Assembly: GCA_000802095.1 (NCBI GenBank)
Contig: JUEB01000015.1
Coordinates: 124,001-188,000, forward strand
Length of the DNA stretch: 64,000 nt
Reading direction: 5' to 3'
From: Peptococcaceae bacterium BICA1-7
GTDB taxonomy: Bacteria > Bacillota > Desulfotomaculia > Desulfotomaculales > Desulfocucumaceae
The position numbers and the translations under genes are program-made. Below the pieces are notes generated by a model, which searched no databases, was not told where the DNA came from, and saw nothing but the letters and a program-made list of their open reading frames with translations. Below, piece after piece: positions 59,748 to 64,000 of the stretch; within the stretch, counting starts at the first letter, position 1; each line of letters begins with the position of its first letter.

Positions 59748-61162
59748 TGCCTGTCCTGAGAGAAGATGTTATCAGCCGGCTGCGGCGCCTTACTGCTCTA
59801 AATAATTCCCGGCAGCAATCTATTGAGGATGCCAGGCACCTGACCGAAGGCCCGTTTGAAATACAGGGAGACAATGGCACCATCATGCAGGTGTCCATTA
59901 ATGCCGAATCCAACCAGGTGGATACCGATACCGGTAACACCTACACTGTTGTAGGTGGCCTGTGTAATTGCCCGGATTTCGCACATACCGGATCCTGCGT
60001 CCACATCCAAGCGGCGGAACTTGTTCGTACCGGTTCTACTGGTTCGGAGAGGCCTGAAACTATCACTACAAACAGGGTAACATCGGAGACTCCGGAGGCA
60101 GTCAATGTGCAGGCCCGGGAAGAGGATAATCAACGCCGGAAGAGGCGGTCTCGTCTGGAGGTATGGCAGGAGCGCTATGGCGATGGACAGATGCTTTCCC
60201 AAGATGATGAGGCCTTTAAAAAGCTCTATAGTGCTGTAAAGACCGGAACAGCTATAGACTACGAATATGAAAATGTGCTTGCCGGCAGTGAGAACACTTT
60301 TGGCGTTGAAATTGAGTTTGCTGATGCTGACTTGCGTATAATTGCCCGGGAGCTTGGAGAGCTTGGAGTGGGAGATGGAGAAGTAGGTGGATATCACTCA
60401 AGCCGCCAGCAGGGAAAATGGACTGTTGAAACAGACGGTTCTGTGACTTGCGGTAGATACCGGGGCGGTGAAATAGTATCACCCGTTCTAAGAGATTGCC
60501 CTGAAACCTGGGAGCAGTTGGAGAAGATATGTGATGTTATTAAAAGACATGGCGGGAGAATTAATTCAAGCTGTGGGGGCCACGTTCATATCTGTGCTAA
60601 TCCCTTGGATGCACGGTCTTTTAGATGGAACCGGCTGATGAAGATCTGGGGCGGTTTTGAAGATGTTTTTTACCGTATGGCCTCCGGAGGCCAGTCCAAT
60701 GGGCAGTTTCGCGGCAGTACCTATGCGGCCCCGATAGCATCTATTCTTCCGTCGATGTTTTTCCGTGACCGTCAGACTGATGAATATGAAATTAAAAGAC
60801 ATGTGGGCAGCAGATATCACGGCCTGAACTTTCAAAATGCCAATACTGGTTCGTCAAAGAATACTGTAGAATTCCGGCTCTGGAATGGCAGCCTGGATCC
60901 GAGACAAATACAGGCGAATATAAAAACCTCAATGGCTGTTATTCATGCCTCCGAGATGGTTCGCAGAACCGATGAAGCCACGAGGGAAAGAGCCGGACTT
61001 ATTCCAATCAACCAAAGAATGCCTTATGGGCAAGCAAACAGTTCCGGTAAAGATCCGAATGACCACGCTGAAATCAAAAGTTTGTTAGATATATTGTTTG
61101 TAAGGGGGAAAGACAAGGCTACGGCCTTGTGGCTTTATGCCTCATCAAAATGGCAGCATTAA
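59747..61162 (+). CDS. SWIM zinc finger-amidoligase fusion protein
   Basis: A 471-residue protein. A SWIM finger CNCPDFAHTGSCVH (C73, C75, C84, H86) is followed by a charged linker and an amidoligase_2-type domain: FGVEIEF (185-191), WTVETDGSV (near 225), RGGEIVSPVL (near 239), SCGGHVHI (near 275) and VEFRLWNGSLDP (near 373). The Glu- and His-rich sites match the metal-ATP site of glutamate-cysteine-ligase/glutamine-synthetase-fold COOH-NH2 ligases. Such enzymes join a carboxylate to an amine. The SWIM part may bind nucleic acid or protein and so direct the ligase to a partner. Confidence 0.82.
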   Translation: MPVLREDVISRLRRLTALNNSRQQSIEDARHLTEGPFEIQGDNGTIMQVSINAESNQVDTDTGNTYTVVGGLCNCPDFAHTGSCVHIQAAELVRTGSTGSERPETITTNRVTSETPEAVNVQAREEDNQRRKRRSRLEVWQERYGDGQMLSQDDEAFKKLYSAVKTGTAIDYEYENVLAGSENTFGVEIEFADADLRIIARELGELGVGDGEVGGYHSSRQQGKWTVETDGSVTCGRYRGGEIVSPVLRDCPETWEQLEKICDVIKRHGGRINSSCGGHVHICANPLDARSFRWNRLMKIWGGFEDVFYRMASGGQSNGQFRGSTYAAPIASILPSMFFRDRQTDEYEIKRHVGSRYHGLNFQNANTGSSKNTVEFRLWNGSLDPRQIQANIKTSMAVIHASEMVRRTDEATRERAGLIPINQRMPYGQANSSGKDPNDHAEIKSLLDILFVRGKDKATALWLYASSKWQH

Positions 61163-61186
61163 CTTTTTTGGATTAACTGTCACATA

Positions 61187-61214
61187 TTGACAAGTTCCTA
61201 TAGTGTGATATAAT
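61187..61214 (+). promoter_or_regulatory. Near-consensus sigma-A promoter
   Basis: TTGACA (61187-61192) and TATAAT (61209-61214) are separated by 16 bases. It is the clearest promoter in the window and drives the 61255 regulator and probably the genes after it. Confidence 0.8.
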
Positions 61215-61237
61215 GATATCATAATATCATTGATATT
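61213..61237 (+). promoter_or_regulatory. Palindromic operator-like site at the promoter start
   Basis: ATGATATCAT (61213-61222) and AATATCATTGATATT (61223-61237) are two adjacent palindromes sharing TGATAT half-sites. They overlap the -10 box and the expected start of transcription, so a bound protein would block it. The product of the next gene is the natural candidate. Confidence 0.55.
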
Positions 61238-61254
61238 TAAGAGGGGCGGTTATT

Positions 61255-61512
61255 GTGACGACAAAAAAGGGCTTTTTCGCGCGGCTGGATGATGATCAAA
61301 TATCTGCATTATCCTTGATAGCAAACTATCGGGGAGAAACCCGGGAAAAATCTATCTTGGCGGCCTTCAAGCTCCTGGCAGAAAAAACTTTTTCGGAGGA
61401 AATACAGGCAGGGATTGATTTTCCAATGCAAAAACTTCCCTACCAGATCAACCTATATGATGTGCTTAAAACACTTGGTATCAGTCATTCGAATGAAAAT
61501 GAAAAGAAGTAG
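61255..61512 (+). CDS. Small putative DNA-binding regulator
   Basis: An 85-residue protein starting at GTG 61255 after AGAGGGGCGG. FFARLDDDQISALSLIANYR and REKSILAAFKLLAEK resemble the strand-helix-helix of small ribbon-helix-helix-type regulators, though the match is weak. The palindromic site directly upstream suggests self-repression. Confidence 0.5.
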   Translation: MTTKKGFFARLDDDQISALSLIANYRGETREKSILAAFKLLAEKTFSEEIQAGIDFPMQKLPYQINLYDVLKTLGISHSNENEKK

Positions 61513-61522
61513 GTGAGGTAAC

Positions 61523-61924
61523 ATGGCTAAACGTAAGAGGTTAAGTAGTGAACTGGTCTTTGTATATGGGACTCTTATGAGTGGGCACGGGAACCATTTC
61601 CACCTTACTGGTGCCCGGTTCCTTGGAAATGGCCAAGTAAATGGTCTGGGCCTATACGATGTGACCACATATTTCCCTGGAGCGATACGGGAAAACGGGA
61701 GCTCTATACTGGGAGAAATATATCAAGTGGACTCTGTAACCATGAATTCTCTTGATAGACTTGAGAGTAACGGTTCTTTATACTTGCGCGAAAAATTACC
61801 TGTTTTACTTAATGGGGAAGTAAACGTTGAAGCATGGGTGTATCTCTGGCTGAAAAAGAAAAAGGGTTACAAAGTTCCTTTGGAACAGCAGCCCTGGAGG
61901 AAGGTGAAATACAAGTGCAACTAA
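61523..61924 (+). CDS. Gamma-glutamylcyclotransferase-like (AIG2/GGCT fold) protein
   Basis: A 133-residue protein with the GGCT fingerprint FVYGTLMSGHGNH near residue 13, GLYDVTTYFPGAI, GEIYQVD with the probable catalytic Glu, and LDRLE. Enzymes of this family release 5-oxoproline from gamma-glutamyl amides. Beside an amidoligase and a class II amidotransferase it could remove or edit a gamma-glutamyl-type bond. The stop overlaps the next start. AGGTGAGG upstream. Confidence 0.82.
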   Translation: MAKRKRLSSELVFVYGTLMSGHGNHFHLTGARFLGNGQVNGLGLYDVTTYFPGAIRENGSSILGEIYQVDSVTMNSLDRLESNGSLYLREKLPVLLNGEVNVEAWVYLWLKKKKGYKVPLEQQPWRKVKYKCN

Positions 61925-62628
61925 AGCATATAGACCCCCATCAAAAGAAACTTCCAACACTTCCCCTGGTGGTCAAGGTGGGGGAGGAAATATACGAGGC
62001 CGACAGTATTCCGGCCCTGGTGGCCGCCGTAGTTGGACGTGAGTACCTGGACGTGCGCCAGGCAGATGCGGCCTGGAGTATGCGGGTTAACAGCGCCCGT
62101 CAGATTGCCGCATTTCTGGGGGTTGAAGGCATACCGGCCATCGTAAGGGATGAAACACGTTTGCTGGCCGACAATCGCCTTTGCCCGCCGGAAGAACAGG
62201 AGGAGATGAACGAAATAGAATGGCAGGATCGGGACCCCGTGGTTATATGGGCGGACCCCGAAAGAGCTTTTATTATCTCTCTTATGGAGGTTGACGTAAT
62301 AAGGGTGGGTGAGCTGCCTGACAGCTATATTCTCCGTGACGGTCCACCATGGAAGGGGATTAAATCTCAGAACTGTGGCCAGTGCCAATACATGGACAAC
62401 GAACTATGCGGAGTCTACGGAGGATGTAAGGCCCCAGAGGATGGGACAAGGTGTTCGGCGTTTGTACCAAGGCCTGCTAAGAAATCCGCACCCAAGAAAA
62501 AGGTTGAGCAACAATACATAGGGTTAGATATAAATGTGCCTTTGGCGGAAGCTGCATACATTCTTGACAGGAAAGGCTTGAACCAGACTGAATTGCAGGA
62601 CTTTTCAAGATGGTGGGAGGAGGGCTAA
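61915..62628 (+). CDS. Cys-cluster protein of the amidoligase cluster, unknown
   Basis: A 237-residue protein from GTG 61915 (GGAAGGTGAAATACAA upstream), overlapping the GGCT gene by 10 bases. The first 130 residues are alpha/beta with no clear motif. A middle region has CGQCQYM, LCGVYGGC and a further Cys, five Cys in about 27 residues, likely a zinc or iron-sulfur site. The C-terminal helix ends with FSRWWEEG. I do not recognise it; the tight coupling suggests it belongs to the pathway. Confidence 0.55.
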   Translation: MQLKHIDPHQKKLPTLPLVVKVGEEIYEADSIPALVAAVVGREYLDVRQADAAWSMRVNSARQIAAFLGVEGIPAIVRDETRLLADNRLCPPEEQEEMNEIEWQDRDPVVIWADPERAFIISLMEVDVIRVGELPDSYILRDGPPWKGIKSQNCGQCQYMDNELCGVYGGCKAPEDGTRCSAFVPRPAKKSAPKKKVEQQYIGLDINVPLAEAAYILDRKGLNQTELQDFSRWWEEG

Positions 62629-62631
62629 AAC

Positions 62632-63363
62632 ATGTGCCAGGTGCTGGGGATTTCCTATGCAAAGCCTTCACACTTCAACAAAGCATGGGACAAATTCAGG
62701 ATGAGAGCTGATAAGAACCCGGATGGTTGGGGCATCGCTTATGGTGGTAGCCAGGGCCTGACTGTGGTGAAAGAGCCCCATCGGGCAGACTGGTCTCCTT
62801 TGGCAGCTGCGATAGGTATGGCGCCATTGCCTGCCCCCATGATGATTGGCCATATCCGCCGGGCAACCCGGGGCGTCTTCGCCCTGGTCAATACCCACCC
62901 GTTCTTTGCTCAGGCAGGCGGCCGTGACTGGGCTATGGTTCACAACGGAAGCCTTTCGGGATATGGTTATTCTCCAGGCCAGCACGGGCAGACCGACTCA
63001 GAGGCTTTCTTTTTAAGGTTTGTTGACCAATTGGATAGCTCTGGCCAGGGTCATCCTTATGACGTGGCTGAAGTGGTCGCAGAGGAGATCCAGGATGCCG
63101 GCAGGCACGGCAAATTAAATATTCTTTTGACCGACGGTGAAAGCCTTTTTGTACATACCAATCTTCCGGGAAGTCTGTATCAACTGCAGACCCGTGCCGG
63201 TATAATGCTTTGCAGTAAACCCCTGACCCGCCAGCGCGGGTGGAAACCCGTTGAGACGAACAGAGTGTTTATATATCAGGCAGGGGAGTTTGTATACCGG
63301 ACAAGTGTTATTCATTCTGCTAACAGTGAATACACGGATTTTCAGTGGGTGACCCATTTTTAA
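62632..63363 (+). CDS. Class II glutamine amidotransferase (YafJ/EgtC-like)
   Basis: A 243-residue protein starting MCQVLGISY, so the N-terminal Cys (C2) becomes the nucleophile after Met removal. Further GATase II landmarks are PDGWGIAYGG, GHIRRATRG, NTHPFF and MVHNGSLSGY with the oxyanion Asn. The domain frees ammonia from glutamine or acts as an amidase in YafJ and EgtC relatives. Located 3 bases after the Cys-cluster gene. It is a stand-alone domain, so ammonia or a gamma-glutamyl product would pass to a partner such as the amidoligase. Confidence 0.85.
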   Translation: MCQVLGISYAKPSHFNKAWDKFRMRADKNPDGWGIAYGGSQGLTVVKEPHRADWSPLAAAIGMAPLPAPMMIGHIRRATRGVFALVNTHPFFAQAGGRDWAMVHNGSLSGYGYSPGQHGQTDSEAFFLRFVDQLDSSGQGHPYDVAEVVAEEIQDAGRHGKLNILLTDGESLFVHTNLPGSLYQLQTRAGIMLCSKPLTRQRGWKPVETNRVFIYQAGEFVYRTSVIHSANSEYTDFQWVTHF

Positions 63364-63383
63364 GAAAGGCGGTGCTGCAGTCA

Positions 63384-63929
63384 ATGAAAAAGAATGGTAA
63401 AGTGTTATGCTTTCCAGGGGTGAACATGGATCCATCTGCACAACCAAAAAAGGCCAAAAGAATAAAACCCCCTTATATATGGACTGGAATTGCAGCTTTT
63501 TGGGGGCTGATGGTATTGCTTGCAGCTTTGGATGCGGGCAGCGTGTGGAGATTTATTGGAGACATTATAGGTAATGGTATTTTTATATTTGGACCTTTTG
63601 CGATAATCGCATGGTTTTCATGGCACAAGACAGAGTTTGTCACTGCTTCAACGACTGCGGAGGTTCAAAGCATCCGTCATTCGGGAGACAGTGGCTGGGT
63701 AATTGGGCTGTGCCTGCCGGAGTTTGGCAATAAATTAATTACCACTACTATGCCTAATCAGGCTAAATTCTCTCTGGGAGATAGGATTGATGTGGTGGTT
63801 TCAGCGCTGCGGCGTAAACATTTCCCTGAATATGTTCATTCCGTGCGGTTGGAAACCCTTGCGACAAGTAATACTGAAAGAATAAAAGGGTTGAGGATTA
63901 TTGAAGACAAAGCATTTAGCAAGAGATAA
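63384..63929 (+). CDS. Membrane protein with C-terminal soluble domain
   Basis: A 181-residue protein from ATG 63384 (AAAGGCGG upstream): a short basic start, two membrane helices (WTGIAAFWGLMVLLAALDAG; IIGNGIFIFGPFAIIAWFSW) and a 95-residue soluble beta-rich domain (GWVIGLCLPEFGNKLITTTM). It ends the cluster. Not recognised. The remaining 63930-64000 holds no feature I can support. Confidence 0.55.
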   Translation: MKKNGKVLCFPGVNMDPSAQPKKAKRIKPPYIWTGIAAFWGLMVLLAALDAGSVWRFIGDIIGNGIFIFGPFAIIAWFSWHKTEFVTASTTAEVQSIRHSGDSGWVIGLCLPEFGNKLITTTMPNQAKFSLGDRIDVVVSALRRKHFPEYVHSVRLETLATSNTERIKGLRIIEDKAFSKR

Positions 63930-64000
63930 GTCATTCTAGAAAATTAAGATGCTGCCAGCTAATACTAAAGTTTCAATCTCTAATGTATTAATTGTTAGTT

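Noticed and set aside
1-64000. tRNA, rRNA, CRISPR arrays and insertion sequences
   Set aside because: No cloverleaf-like CCA-ended segment, regular spacer array or transposase gene was found on reading either strand.

Overview
The window reads as one end of a large mobile element, probably a conjugative plasmid or integrative conjugative element, in a monoderm Clostridia-type Firmicute (Peptococcaceae such as Desulfotomaculum or Pelotomaculum relatives would fit; this is inference). Supporting signs are strong AGGAGG-type ribosome binding sites, frequent TTG and GTG starts, a Spo0E-family sporulation regulator, and a Tad pilus locus without an outer-membrane secretin. No relaxase, integrase, tRNA, rRNA or CRISPR array is visible, so the ends of the element lie outside the window.

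Region 1 (1-18.4 kb) is a phage-like accessory block on the + strand. It holds small unknown genes, a Spo0E-like protein, a DUF4942 adenine methyltransferase, a PAPS-reductase-family protein and a DUF5131 (Gp37/Gp68) protein. A replication module follows: 11-bp iteron-like repeats, then a DnaD-like/HNH fusion. After it come a C5-cytosine methyltransferase with six internal repeats, a PD-(D/E)XK nuclease and a SNF2 helicase. Several gene remnants show decay: the start of a DUF5131 gene, the end of an XF1762-type gene, the start of a YopX gene, and a TGT-like gene cut by an amber codon.

Region 2 (18.4-46.6 kb) is a Tad/Flp pilus locus with two motor sets. Set 1 is a degenerate CpaE-like protein, CpaB, a natural CpaE-CpaF fusion, TadB, TadC, Flp pilin, a DUF192 protein and the only prepilin peptidase. 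Set 2 is CpaB, CpaF, TadB, TadC, three short pilin-like proteins and TadE/TadG-like proteins. Between and after the sets lie a Phd-VapC toxin-antitoxin pair, secreted surface proteins (two beta-propeller-like, two related adhesin-like), a zinc metalloprotease, a membrane thiol-redox protein next to a Cys-rich TadG-like protein, a lipoprotein and a diguanylate cyclase. An EAL phosphodiesterase follows at 46.7 kb, so both synthesis and breakdown of c-di-GMP are encoded beside the pilus.

Region 3 (46.7-59.5 kb) carries a type IV secretion/conjugation module: HU-like protein, DUF457 membrane protein, VirB2-like and VirB6-like proteins, a PrgI/VirB3-like protein, VirB4 ATPase, a wall hydrolase, an FtsK-type DNA pump and topoisomerase III. 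A symmetric array of 8-bp repeats lies between the pump and topB.

Region 4 (59.5-64 kb) encodes a candidate amide-bond metabolism system: a small protein, a SWIM-amidoligase fusion, a small promoter-proximal regulator, a gamma-glutamylcyclotransferase-like protein, a Cys-cluster protein, a class II glutamine amidotransferase and a membrane protein. This is the least explained and most interesting cluster in the window.
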